Source: Pantoea sp. CCBC3-3-1 | GTDB taxonomy: Bacteria > Pseudomonadota > Gammaproteobacteria > Enterobacterales > Enterobacteriaceae | Direction of reading: 5' to 3' | Length of the DNA: 64,000 nt | Assembly (NCBI RefSeq): GCF_007981265.1 | Contig: NZ_CP034363.1 | Coordinates: forward strand, 4,340,001 to 4,404,000 | In this document: positions 34,548-42,999 of the stretch, in pieces | Layout: each line of letters begins with the position of its first letter | Position numbering within the stretch: position 1 is the first letter of the stretch | The notes under the pieces: model-generated | What the model was told of the DNA's origin: nothing | Databases searched by the model: none | The model's input: only the letters and a program-made list of their open reading frames with translations | Position numbers and translations under genes: made by a program

Positions 34548-37116
34548 AGAGCGGCTCAAACAGCGCGGCCAGGTCGTCGCTGCTAAAGCTGCCTGGTTCG
34601 CTCAGCTCGTCTTCAAGAATGCCGCCAGCCAGCTCTGCTTTCTGCTGCTGCAACGCGACGATTTTCTCTTCAATGCTGCCAGCGGCAATCAGCTTGTAGA
34701 CGAAAACCGGTTTGTCCTGCCCCAGACGATAAGCACGATCCGTTGCCTGATTTTCTGCGGCCGGGTTCCACCAGGGATCGTAGTGGATCACCGTGTCGGC
34801 AGCGGTGAGATTCAGGCCGACACCGCCCGCCTTCAGGCTGATCAAAAATACCGGCACTTCGCCATTCTGAAAGCGTCTGACCGGCTCGGTACGATCGCGC
34901 GTGCTGCCCGTGAGGATCACATACGGAATACGCGCTTTTTGTAACTCTTCGGCGATCAGCGACAGCATACTGGTGAACTGAGAAAAGATCAGGATGCGTC
35001 GATCCTCCGCCAGCAGATCGCTGAGCATTTCGCGCAGTAGCGTTAGCTTGGCCGAATGTTTTACCTTTGCCGCTTTGTCAGTATTCACCAGCCTCGGATC
35101 GCAACAGATCTGTCGCAGCTTAAGCAGCGCATCCAGCACCAGCAAATGGCTGCGTCCGGCACCCTGCTGTTCAACGGCCAGCCGGACGCGATCCTGCATC
35201 GCGCTGCGCACCGATTCATACAGATCCCGCTGTGTGCCTTCCATTTCAACCGAACGCACGATGGTATTTTTTGGCGGCAGCTCTTTGGCCACTTCCTGCT
35301 TGCGGCGACGCAGCATAAAAGGCCGCACGCGCCGTGCCAGCAGATCGCGCCGAACCCGATCGCCGTTGCGTTCTATCGGGATACGCCACTCCTGAGTAAA
35401 CTGCTTTTCGCTGCCTAAAAAACCCGGCAACAGGAAGTCAAACTGGGACCACAGCTCGCCAAGGTGATTTTCTAACGGCGTGCCGGTCAGACACAAACGA
35501 TGACGCGACTTGAGAGAACGGATCACATTTGCAGCCCGCGAAGCGCTGTTTTTAACGTACTGTGCCTCATCCAAAATCAGCAGATGATAGCTATAAGCCA
35601 GCAGTTGAGGCTGATCGCGCCACAGCAGTGAATAGGTTGTCAGTACGACGTCATAGCGTTCAATCTGCTCATAAAAATCTTTACGCTGTGGGCCGGTTAG
35701 CGCCAGCACGTTAAGATCCGGTGCAAAGCGACTGGCTTCCTGCGTCCAGTTATAGACCAGCGTGGTCGGCACCACGATCAAAGCGGGACGATCCAGCCGC
35801 CCCGCCTCTTTTTCCAGTAAAAGGTGCGCCAGCGTCTGGATGGTTTTTCCCAGCCCCATATCGTCAGCCAGCACGCCTGACAGATCCTGCGCCCGCAGAA
35901 ACTGCATCCAGTTCACTCCCTGCTGCTGATAATCCCGTAGCTGCGACTTTAATCCTGTTGGCGGCGCAACAGGCTGAATGCCATTAGCAGAACGAAGCCG
36001 CTCCGCCAGCTGCACCACGCCCGTTTCGCCGTGAAACTCCCAGCGGCCCGTATCGCTCAGCGCCGTCAGTCTGCCCGCCTCAAAAGGCGCAATACGGAGC
36101 GGCGTTTCGCTGCCCTGGCTCCATAAATCAATCAGGCTACCGATGAGCGGCTTCAGACGACCAGCAAGAATATGCAGGCGTTCATTGCGGTCGCTGCGCA
36201 GCTCAATCACTTCATCATCCGGGATCGGTGACAGATCGCCAGACAACCAGCGGCGATCTTTTTGCAGCAGTCCGCTAAGCAGCGGCTGCATCTTTAGCTG
36301 TCGACCGCCAGTATTGGCTTCGATGTCGAGCGCAAACCAGCCGTCATGCCCCTGCACAGCGCGGCCATCAATGGATTCTATATCCGTCACGTTCCAGGTA
36401 AAGTCATCGTCCATGCTGATATCCCAGCCACGCTTGCGTAATTTGGGCAGCATGACCCGAATAAATTTACGCCACTGCGTTGGCACCGCCGGCGCGAAAA
36501 TCGACGGCGGCAGCGGCGCGGAATGCGGCGTGTAAATATGGGTGGAAGGGATGGTATTCAGCCCCGCGGCGTTAATTTCCCGCAGCCAGACCTGCTCAAG
36601 ATCGTGCTGACGTTCGATATGAAACAGTATGCCGTGGCGATCGGCAAACTGCTCGCCGTTACTGCCTGCCGCAACCAGTACACCCGCATAATCGAAATAG
36701 ACGGCAGCAAAATCGAGACGCTTTTGCCGGTGGCCATAGCGGCCAAAGCCACTGATAAATTTTGCCCGGGATTCCAGACGCAGCTGAGGCACAGGATCGA
36801 CGGCGAGGCTTTTAACTGCCTGAGTCGGTTTTGCCGGTTGCTGTTGCAAGTATGCGAGCATCACCGCCGCGACGTGGCGACAGTTATTTTTGACCGGACA
36901 AGTGCATTCTCCGCTGGCATGCAGCTTGCCCTGCGGACGGCTGAAATGCACCATCACCTGGAAAGGTTCGATTTTACTGCCCGGTACCTCACCGGTTAAC
37001 AGATTGTTTTGCCACTGAATATTTTGCGCTTTTTCCACCAGACCTTTTGCTCTGGCCACGGTGCGTGCGCCCGTCCAGCGGCTGACCTGTTTTTCATTGT
37101 ACGTCACAGAAGGCAT
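34546..37116 (-). CDS. SWIM-domain Snf2-family helicase, stand-alone
   Basis: An 856-residue protein. An N-terminal SWIM zinc finger has C71-x-C73-x5-C79-x-H81 (in ECTCPVKNNCRH). A middle region of unknown fold precedes a full Snf2 motor: GVLADDMGLGKT near residue 419, LLILDEAQYVKN near 514, LCLTGTPLENHLGELW, and AENQATDRAYRLGQ near 795. Bacterial Snf2/HepA-related proteins of this layout are thought to remodel protein-DNA or RNA polymerase complexes; the role of this one is not known. It is an isolated gene between treC and the tetR/SDR pair. It is not related to ZorD outside the motor domain. No toxin, nuclease or methylase genes accompany it, so a defence role is not indicated. Confidence 0.85.
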   Translation of the reverse strand: MPSVTYNEKQVSRWTGARTVARAKGLVEKAQNIQWQNNLLTGEVPGSKIEPFQVMVHFSRPQGKLHASGECTCPVKNNCRHVAAVMLAYLQQQPAKPTQAVKSLAVDPVPQLRLESRAKFISGFGRYGHRQKRLDFAAVYFDYAGVLVAAGSNGEQFADRHGILFHIERQHDLEQVWLREINAAGLNTIPSTHIYTPHSAPLPPSIFAPAVPTQWRKFIRVMLPKLRKRGWDISMDDDFTWNVTDIESIDGRAVQGHDGWFALDIEANTGGRQLKMQPLLSGLLQKDRRWLSGDLSPIPDDEVIELRSDRNERLHILAGRLKPLIGSLIDLWSQGSETPLRIAPFEAGRLTALSDTGRWEFHGETGVVQLAERLRSANGIQPVAPPTGLKSQLRDYQQQGVNWMQFLRAQDLSGVLADDMGLGKTIQTLAHLLLEKEAGRLDRPALIVVPTTLVYNWTQEASRFAPDLNVLALTGPQRKDFYEQIERYDVVLTTYSLLWRDQPQLLAYSYHLLILDEAQYVKNSASRAANVIRSLKSRHRLCLTGTPLENHLGELWSQFDFLLPGFLGSEKQFTQEWRIPIERNGDRVRRDLLARRVRPFMLRRRKQEVAKELPPKNTIVRSVEMEGTQRDLYESVRSAMQDRVRLAVEQQGAGRSHLLVLDALLKLRQICCDPRLVNTDKAAKVKHSAKLTLLREMLSDLLAEDRRILIFSQFTSMLSLIAEELQKARIPYVILTGSTRDRTEPVRRFQNGEVPVFLISLKAGGVGLNLTAADTVIHYDPWWNPAAENQATDRAYRLGQDKPVFVYKLIAAGSIEEKIVALQQQKAELAGGILEDELSEPGSFSSDDLAALFEPL

Positions 37117-37237
37117 CAGACTTGTATCCCGGAATCACCTGAGCAGACACGTAATCGCTGCGCATAACAGGCAATAATATGGATTCACGGCAGGTCTTTG
37201 CAACTCTGTGACGTCAATCAGGCGGCAAAAAACGTGT

Positions 37238-37852
37238 TCAGGCGGATTGTTGCGCGCTTGCTGGCCACAGGTTCATCGCCAGACGGGCAACGTGTTGAAG
37301 TGCTTCGCGGCTCGCTCCGTCACGCGCCTGCACTGACATGCCCTGTTGCAGGGTAACGTAAAGCTGCGCCAGCGCCCTGGTGTTGGTGTCCGCGGGAAGT
37401 TCGCCCTTCGCGACACCCTGATCCAACAGTCTGGCAATCAGTTTTTGGCCTTCCAGACGAGTACGGGTAACGATTTCGCCTAAACGTTCGTTGCCTTCGC
37501 TGGCGACCGTCGAAAGGGTAATCATGCAGCCTGCCGGATAGCCTGCCTGCGTCAGAACTTCTGCTGAACGCGCCAGCCAGGCCGCAACGCCTGCACGCGC
37601 GGTTTCCGCTGCGGCCAGCGGCTGCCAGATCTGCGGGCCAATATGGCTGGTGTAACAGGCGAGCACTTCCTCATACAGATCGTCTTTACTGCCAAATGCC
37701 GCGTATAGGCTTGGCGAATTGATGCCCATCGCCTGATAAAGATCGGTCATGGATGTTGCGGTATAGCCTTTTTGCCAGAACACACACATTGCGGCTTTCA
37801 ACGCGGTCTCACGATCAAAACTTCTGGGTCTTCCTCTGCCTGCCATCGTCAT
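37238..37852 (-). CDS. TetR-family transcriptional regulator
   Basis: A 204-residue repressor. The N-terminal helix-turn-helix domain contains [33 protein letters not shown] and [23 protein letters not shown], the pattern of the NemR/BdcR/YcdC-like branch. The C-terminal ligand domain includes [16 protein letters not shown], with a cysteine that could sense electrophiles. The ATG at 37846 is an equally good start. It is divergent from an SDR oxidoreductase 99 bp away, so it probably represses that gene and itself. The arrangement recalls E. coli bdcR-bdcA, which also lies in this part of the chromosome. Confidence 0.85.
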   Translation of the reverse strand: MTMAGRGRPRSFDRETALKAAMCVFWQKGYTATSMTDLYQAMGINSPSLYAAFGSKDDLYEEVLACYTSHIGPQIWQPLAAAETARAGVAAWLARSAEVLTQAGYPAGCMITLSTVASEGNERLGEIVTRTRLEGQKLIARLLDQGVAKGELPADTNTRALAQLYVTLQQGMSVQARDGASREALQHVARLAMNLWPASAQQSA

Positions 37853-37874
37853 TTCTCATTTTGTGCCGATCGTT

Positions 37875-37903
37875 ATAATAATCCGGTTGACAGCGTGATG
37901 CAA
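37875..37903 (-). promoter_or_regulatory. Probable tetR promoter
   Basis: On the minus strand TTGCAT (37903-37898), 17 bp, TATTAT (37880-37875), about 23 bp before the gene. The A/T-rich palindromic stretch around 37869-37884 could be the operator. Confidence 0.4.
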
Positions 37904-37951
37904 TCGCCCGCAGGATGATTCTGTATCGATCAACACATAATTGAGGTTATC

Positions 37952-38692
37952 ATGAATATTCTGTCAGGAAAACGTGCGCTGGTTACAGGTGCCAGCCGTG
38001 GATTAGGCAAAGCAATCGCCCTTTCTCTTGCCGAACAGGGCGCGGATATCGCTATCACTTATGAAAAATCGGCGGACAAAGCCGAAGCGCTTGTTGCAGA
38101 AATCAAAGCGTCAGGCCGTCACGCCGTTGCTATTCAGGCCAGTAGCGCCATACCTGAAGATGCCCGCCGCTCGGTTGAGGAAACCCTCGCCGCGCTGGGA
38201 GGACTGGATATTTTGGTCAACAATGCCGGTATTGCGCGTGGCGGCCCGCTGGAAGAGATGTCGCTGAACGATATCGATGACCTGCTTAACGTTAACGTGC
38301 GCGGCGTGGTTCTTACGACCCAGGCTGCGCTTCCGCACCTTGCTAAAGGCAGTCGGATCATCAATATCGGCAGCTGCCTGGCAAATCGCGTTCCGATGCC
38401 AGGTATTACGGTCTACTCGATGACGAAGTCCGCTCTGCTCTCTTTTACCCAGGGCCTGGCTCGCGATCTGGGCTCAAGAGAAATTACCGTCAACCTTGTT
38501 CACCCCGGCCCTACCGACAGTGATATGAATCCGGCAGAAGGTGAAGGCGCCGAAGCCCAGCGGCAGTTTATCGCGCTGGGTCGCTATGGTACGGCAGAAG
38601 ACGTTGCTGCCGCGGTGAGCTTTCTCGCCAGTCCGGCGGCAAAACAGATCACCGGCACGGGAATTACCGTCGATGGCGGCGCGAACGCCTGA
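37952..38692 (+). CDS. SDR-family oxidoreductase
   Basis: A 246-residue classical short-chain dehydrogenase. The NAD(P) motif TGASRGLGKAIA is followed by the NNAG motif (DILVNNAGIARGG), the catalytic serine in INIGSCLANR and the YxxxK pair in VYSMTKSALLSF. The C-terminal ITGTGITVDGGANA is typical. It resembles FabG-like and BdcA-like enzymes; the substrate is unknown. It faces the TetR regulator across a shared promoter region. TTGAGG lies upstream of the ATG as ribosome-binding site. Confidence 0.85.
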   Translation: MNILSGKRALVTGASRGLGKAIALSLAEQGADIAITYEKSADKAEALVAEIKASGRHAVAIQASSAIPEDARRSVEETLAALGGLDILVNNAGIARGGPLEEMSLNDIDDLLNVNVRGVVLTTQAALPHLAKGSRIINIGSCLANRVPMPGITVYSMTKSALLSFTQGLARDLGSREITVNLVHPGPTDSDMNPAEGEGAEAQRQFIALGRYGTAEDVAAAVSFLASPAAKQITGTGITVDGGANA

Positions 38693-38744
38693 CAAAATTC
38701 TGCCGTTTTTAAGTGCTTAACTTTGCTTCGACATTTTTCATTCT

Positions 38745-38758
38745 TTGTTTCAGGTCAA
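38745..38758 (+). promoter_or_regulatory. Candidate FNR site upstream of nrdD
   Basis: TTGTT-TCAG-GTCAA matches the FNR consensus TTGAT-N4-ATCAA in 8 of 10 positions and lies about 92-105 bp before the nrdD ATG. FNR activation of nrdDG under anoxia is established in E. coli. Confidence 0.45.
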
Positions 38759-38783
38759 AACAGTTGCAGTTAAAAAAACGAAA

Positions 38784-38831
38784 ACACTACATGTAGCGAC
38801 TATCATACCAGAAGGTATCTACATATAGTTT
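38784..38831 (+). promoter_or_regulatory. Pair of NrdR boxes upstream of nrdD
   Basis: Two related palindromes, CTACATGTAG (38787-38796) and CTACATATAG (38819-38828), have centres 32 bp apart, about three helical turns, which is the arrangement bound by NrdR. The flanking ACA and TTT partly extend the 16-bp consensus. They should mediate ATP/dATP-dependent repression of nrdDG. Confidence 0.75.
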
Positions 38832-38849
38832 CTTCACAGGAATGAAGTC

Positions 38850-40985
38850 ATGGTGTCGACAGTAATTAAGCGTGACGGCTGCAAAAGCGTCTTTGATGAA
38901 GCGCGTATCCTGGAGGCGATCAAAGGCGCGGCAGAAGCGGCGTCTATAAAAGACAGCGACTATTGCGCGGCGGTGACCCGTCAGATTTGCCAGCAGCTAC
39001 AGCAGCATAACAGCGTGGATATTCACGATATTCAGAAAGCGGTTGAAAACACGTTAATGGCGGGTCGCTATCCCGAACTGGCACGCACCTACATCGAATA
39101 TCGCCACGACCGGGATATCGCCCGCGAACGCCGTGGCAAACTGAATAAAGAAATTCAGGGGCTGGTTGAGCAAAGCAATCCGGCACTGCTGAATGAAAAT
39201 GCCAATAAAGACAGCAAAGTCATCCCAACACAGCGCGATTTGCTGGCCGGGATCGTCGCTAAGCACTATGCCACTCAACATATTTTGCCGCGAGACGTGG
39301 TACTGGCACATGAACGAGGCGAGATCCATTATCACGATCTCGATTACTCGCCTTTCTTCCCCATGTTTAACTGCATGCTGATCGATCTGAAAGGCATGCT
39401 GACGCACGGCTTTAAAATGGGCAACGCGGAAATTGAACCGCCAAAATCCATTTCTACCGCCACCGCCGTTACCGCCCAGATCATTGCTCAGGTCGCCAGC
39501 CATATCTATGGCGGAACAACGATCAACCGCATTGATGAGGTGCTGGCACCCTTCGTTGAGGCCAGCCTTGAAAAGCATCGTCAGACGGCAAAAGAGTGGC
39601 ACATTGCCGATGCCGAAGGCTATGCGCAAAGCCGTACCGAGAAAGAGTGTTTTGATGCTTTCCAGTCGCTGGAATATGAGGTCAATACGCTGCATACCGC
39701 GAATGGTCAGACCCCTTTTGTCACCTTCGGTTTTGGGCTGGGCACCTGCTGGTCAGCACGTCTGGTGCAACAATCCATTCTGCGCAACCGCATTGCCGGG
39801 CTGGGGAAAAATCATAAAACCGCCGTTTTTCCCAAGCTGGTTTTTGCTATCAAAGAGGGGTTAAACCGCTCGCCGGATGATGTCAATTACGATATCAAAC
39901 AGCTGGCGCTGGAATGTGCCAGCAAGAGAATGTATCCCGATATCCTCAACTATGAGCAGGTGATTAGCGTCACCGGCTCGTTTAAAACCCCAATGGGCTG
40001 CCGCAGCTTTTTAGGCACCTGGGAAGAGAATGGCGAGCTGGTACATGATGGCCGCAATAATATCGGCGTCATTAGTCTTAACCTGCCGCGCATCGCGCTG
40101 GAGGCCAAAGGTAATGAAGCCCGCTTTTGGGATCTGCTGGATCAGCGTTTACGCCTGGCGAAAAAAGCGCTGATGACCCGCATTTCTCGCCTGGAGAATA
40201 TTAAAGCTCGCGTTGCGCCAATCCTTTATATGGAAGGTGCCTGCGGCGTTCGTCTGGCGGCGGATGATAACGTAGCGGAGATCTTCAAACATGGCCGCGC
40301 CTCGATTTCGCTGGGCTATATCGGCATTCATGAAACGATTAACGCACTGAGCGGCGGTGCGACCCACCTTTATGATGACGAACAGCTACGGGCAAAAGCC
40401 GTTGCTATCGTCAGCCATTTACGTGATGCAGTTGACGGCTGGAAAGAGGAAACCGGCTACGGTTTCAGCCTGTACAGCACGCCAAGTGAAAATCTGTGCG
40501 ACCGCTTCTGTCGTCTGGATACGGCTGAATTTGGCGTGGTGCCCGGCGTGACCGATAAAGGCTACTACACCAACAGTTTTCATCTCGACGTGGAGAAGAA
40601 GGTTAACCCGTACGATAAGCTCGACTTTGAAGCGGCTTATCCGCCGTTAGCCAACGGGGGTTTTATCTGTTACGGCGAATATCCCAATATCCAGCACAAC
40701 CTGAAGGCGCTGGAAGATGTCTGGGATTACAGCTACAGCCGCGTGCCCTATTACGGCACCAATACGCCGATAGATGAATGCTACGACTGCGGTTTTACCG
40801 GCGAATTTGAATGCACCAGCAAAGGCTTCACCTGCCCAAAATGCGGTAATCATGATGCCTCGCGCGTCTCGGTTACACGCCGCGTGTGTGGTTATCTGGG
40901 CAGCCCGGATGCGCGGCCTTTTAACGCAGGCAAGCAGGAAGAAGTGAAGCGCCGCGTGAAACATCTTGCCGGGCCTTTGGGGTGA
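38850..40985 (+). CDS. nrdD: Anaerobic ribonucleoside-triphosphate reductase
   Basis: A 711-residue class III reductase that makes dNTPs without oxygen, using formate as reductant. The N-terminal ATP-cone contains VIKRDGCKSVFDEARI. The catalytic barrel includes GTCWSARLVQQSILRN. The C-terminal zinc site has CYDCG and CPKCGN, and the glycyl-radical loop RVCGYLGSPDARPFNAG is intact. The length matches the E. coli enzyme. The nrdG start overlaps its stop by four bases. Confidence 0.97.
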   Translation: MVSTVIKRDGCKSVFDEARILEAIKGAAEAASIKDSDYCAAVTRQICQQLQQHNSVDIHDIQKAVENTLMAGRYPELARTYIEYRHDRDIARERRGKLNKEIQGLVEQSNPALLNENANKDSKVIPTQRDLLAGIVAKHYATQHILPRDVVLAHERGEIHYHDLDYSPFFPMFNCMLIDLKGMLTHGFKMGNAEIEPPKSISTATAVTAQIIAQVASHIYGGTTINRIDEVLAPFVEASLEKHRQTAKEWHIADAEGYAQSRTEKECFDAFQSLEYEVNTLHTANGQTPFVTFGFGLGTCWSARLVQQSILRNRIAGLGKNHKTAVFPKLVFAIKEGLNRSPDDVNYDIKQLALECASKRMYPDILNYEQVISVTGSFKTPMGCRSFLGTWEENGELVHDGRNNIGVISLNLPRIALEAKGNEARFWDLLDQRLRLAKKALMTRISRLENIKARVAPILYMEGACGVRLAADDNVAEIFKHGRASISLGYIGIHETINALSGGATHLYDDEQLRAKAVAIVSHLRDAVDGWKEETGYGFSLYSTPSENLCDRFCRLDTAEFGVVPGVTDKGYYTNSFHLDVEKKVNPYDKLDFEAAYPPLANGGFICYGEYPNIQHNLKALEDVWDYSYSRVPYYGTNTPIDECYDCGFTGEFECTSKGFTCPKCGNHDASRVSVTRRVCGYLGSPDARPFNAGKQEEVKRRVKHLAGPLG

Positions 40986-41452
40986 ATATCCATCAATACT
41001 ACCCGGTCGATATTGTTAACGGGCCGGGTACGCGCTGCACGCTGTTTGTGGCGGGATGTGAACACCAGTGCCCGGGTTGTTATAACAAAAGCACCTGGCG
41101 GCTGAACTCAGGCCATCCTTTCACTTTGCAGATGGAAGAACAGCTGATTGCCGACCTCACTGACACCCGCATTCCCCGCCAGGGCTTGACGCTGTCCGGC
41201 GGCGACCCGCTCCACCCCGCAAATGTTGCCGACGTCCTGCGGCTGGTCAAACGCGTTCGGCGTGACTGTGTGGGAAAAGATATCTGGCTTTGGACCGGCT
41301 ACTGCCTGGCGGACCTGACGGCTGAACAGCAGCGCGTGGTACAGCAGATTAACGTGCTGGTGGATGGTAAATTTATTCAGGCACTGAAAGATCCCGCGCT
41401 GCGCTGGCGGGGAAGCAGCAATCAGGTCATCCACTATTTGCGTCAGGCCTGA
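40982..41452 (+). CDS. nrdG: Anaerobic ribonucleotide reductase activating protein
   Basis: A 156-residue radical-SAM enzyme that installs the glycyl radical on NrdD. The [4Fe-4S] cluster cysteines are in CEHQCPGCYNKSTW (CxxxCxxC). SAM binding involves LSGGDPLHPANV. It begins at a GTG (MNIHQYYPVDIVNGPG) overlapping the nrdD stop, giving tight coupling. Its 3' end overlaps the convergent oxidoreductase gene by 10 bp. Confidence 0.97.
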   Translation: MNIHQYYPVDIVNGPGTRCTLFVAGCEHQCPGCYNKSTWRLNSGHPFTLQMEEQLIADLTDTRIPRQGLTLSGGDPLHPANVADVLRLVKRVRRDCVGKDIWLWTGYCLADLTAEQQRVVQQINVLVDGKFIQALKDPALRWRGSSNQVIHYLRQA

Positions 41453-42075
41453 CGGGGAATATCGCCCGACTCAATTACCGTTATCTCCTGTCGCGCGGGG
41501 GTGAAAGCTTCCCGCATCATGACCGCAGCGACATCTTTCGCTTTTACCGCCCGCCAGTTGCCGGGAAGCCGCTTAAACAGCGGCGCCATTATCGATTCTC
41601 CCGCGCGGCTGCTCTCCCGTTCACCAAGCAATAAAGAGGGCCGAATCAGCGTCAGGCGCGGCCAGCGCTCTTTCTTCAGCGCATTTTCCATTTCGCCTTT
41701 CACCCGACTATAGAAAAAAGGTGAACGGGTGTTGGCACCATGAGCGCTGACGACCAGCAAATGTTTTGCGCCCAGACGCTGTGCGGCAATTGCCGTATCC
41801 AACACCAGCGTGTAATCCACATGCACAAAGGCTTCTTTGCTGCCCGCCTGACGCCGGGTGGTGCCGAGACAGCAGAACACCAGATCCAGCGGCGTCTGTA
41901 ACGGCCCCAGCACGTCCGTCAGATCGGCTTCGACAAGATTGGTGACTTTATTCATCTCGGGTAATTTCCGTCGCGTCGGCGCGATGATTTCGCTGACTCG
42001 AGGATCGGCAATCAATAAACGCAGCAGATGACGGCCTACCAGCCCCGTCGCACCCGTGATCAATACTCGACTCAT
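41443..42075 (-). CDS. NAD(P)H-binding oxidoreductase (atypical SDR)
   Basis: A 210-residue Rossmann protein. The nucleotide-binding motif ITGATGLVGRHLLRLL is followed by LVFCCLGTTRRQAGSKEAF and YSRVKGEMENALKKE, the pattern of the HTATIP2/CC3-like atypical SDRs. The YxxxK-like YSRVKGE suggests dinucleotide binding with possible reductase activity. No substrate is known. It is convergent with nrdG, overlapping by 10 bp, and marks the point where gene order changes from the E. coli 96-min block to the 71-min block. Confidence 0.75.
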   Translation of the reverse strand: MSRVLITGATGLVGRHLLRLLIADPRVSEIIAPTRRKLPEMNKVTNLVEADLTDVLGPLQTPLDLVFCCLGTTRRQAGSKEAFVHVDYTLVLDTAIAAQRLGAKHLLVVSAHGANTRSPFFYSRVKGEMENALKKERWPRLTLIRPSLLLGERESSRAGESIMAPLFKRLPGNWRAVKAKDVAAVMMREAFTPARQEITVIESGDIPRQA

Positions 42076-42241
42076 ATCCTCTCCTTTTTGCTAAGTGTAG
42101 ACCCTGCCGTTTCGCCCGCCATCAGACAGATGAACCACTATGTTTATCAGCAGCCTGTAGCGTATTACATCAGAGCTCCTTGATTTTTCAGGATTACCGA
42201 CCACACTTAATCCGACATCAAAATTATAACCGGAGGAAAAG

Positions 42242-42763
42242 ATGAGTAAGAAGATTGCTGTACTAATCACTGATGAATTCGAAGACTCCGAATTTACTTC
42301 CCCCGCCGACGCCTATACAAAAGCGGGTCACCAGGTCATCACCATTGATAAGAAAGCCGGCGTTACCGTAACGGGTAAACAGGGCAAAGCGAAAGTGAAG
42401 ATTGATAAAGATATCGATCACGTCAATGCAGCCGATTTCGATGCGCTGCTGCTGCCGGGTGGACACTCGCCAGACAGCCTGCGTGGCGACGATCGCTTTG
42501 TGAATTTCACTAAGCAGTTTGTTGAGCTCGGCAAACCCATCTTTGCTATTTGCCACGGCCCACAGCTGCTGATCAGCGCCAACGCTGTGCGCGGTCGTAA
42601 GATGACGTCGGTGAAAGCCATCGCGATTGATTTAAAAAACGCGGGTGCTGATTTTTACGATAAAGAAGTGGTGGTGGATAACGACAAGCTTGTCTCCAGC
42701 CGCACGCCAGATGACTTACCCGCTTTTAACCGCGAATCGCTGCGCATTCTTGAGACCGCCTGA
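42242..42763 (+). CDS. yhbO: DJ-1/PfpI family protein YhbO (protein/nucleic acid deglycase)
   Basis: A 173-residue protein of the class I glutamine-amidotransferase-like superfamily. The nucleophile cysteine sits in PIFAICHGPQLLI, and the glutamate of the catalytic set in TDEFEDSEFTSP. The E. coli protein protects against oxidative, thermal and acid stress and is reported to repair glyoxal-modified proteins and nucleotides, although that activity is debated. Its closeness to yhbP-yhbQ-yhbS-ubiTUV matches E. coli order. CCGGAGGAAAAG is the ribosome-binding site. Confidence 0.92.
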   Translation: MSKKIAVLITDEFEDSEFTSPADAYTKAGHQVITIDKKAGVTVTGKQGKAKVKIDKDIDHVNAADFDALLLPGGHSPDSLRGDDRFVNFTKQFVELGKPIFAICHGPQLLISANAVRGRKMTSVKAIAIDLKNAGADFYDKEVVVDNDKLVSSRTPDDLPAFNRESLRILETA

Positions 42764-42786
42764 TTAGCCTCGAAATTGATAATATG

Positions 42787-42814
42787 AAAAAGGCCAGGTT
42801 TTCCTGGCCTTTTT
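42787..42814 (+). terminator. Terminator of yhbO
   Basis: AAAAAGGCCAGG, TTTT loop, CCTGGCCTTTTT. Usable in both directions. It differs from the terminator at 42967-42991 by a single compensated base pair in its core. Confidence 0.88.
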
Positions 42815-42833
42815 GGATGTTGACATAGTGCCG

Positions 42834-42944
42834 GCGCGAGGAACATGAGCCTTCCACAAAGACGCAAAAAGCGGCTTCCCTGCCAGCTCGGCCTGGGCCG
42901 TCCATGGCCCAGGACGCTTTGTTCCAGGCTCATGTTCCTCGCGC
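42834..42944. repeat. 111-bp inverted-repeat element with nested palindrome
   Basis: Perfect 19-bp inverted arms, GCGCGAGGAACATGAGCCT at 42834-42852 and its complement at 42926-42944, enclose 73 bp. Just inside both arms CAAAG is again mirrored, followed by a similar CG-rich step. The interior holds a second perfect palindrome, CCTGGGCC (42892-42899) and GGCCCAGG (42906-42913). The whole can fold into one long cruciform or RNA hairpin. No coding frame is evident. It is flanked on both sides by near-identical terminators. I cannot name the family; it is not ERIC or a standard REP. Confidence 0.75.
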
Positions 42945-42966
42945 TTTGAGTTTGTTCGCTGTCTGT

Positions 42967-42991
42967 AAGGTCAGGTTTTCCTGACCTTTTT
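42967..42991. terminator. Terminator at the 3' end of yhbP (bidirectional)
   Basis: AAGGTCAGG, TTTT loop, CCTGACCTTTTT. It lies 8 bp from the yhbP stop on the opposite strand and closely resembles the yhbO terminator 180 bp away. Confidence 0.8.
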
Positions 42992-42999
42992 CATGCCTG

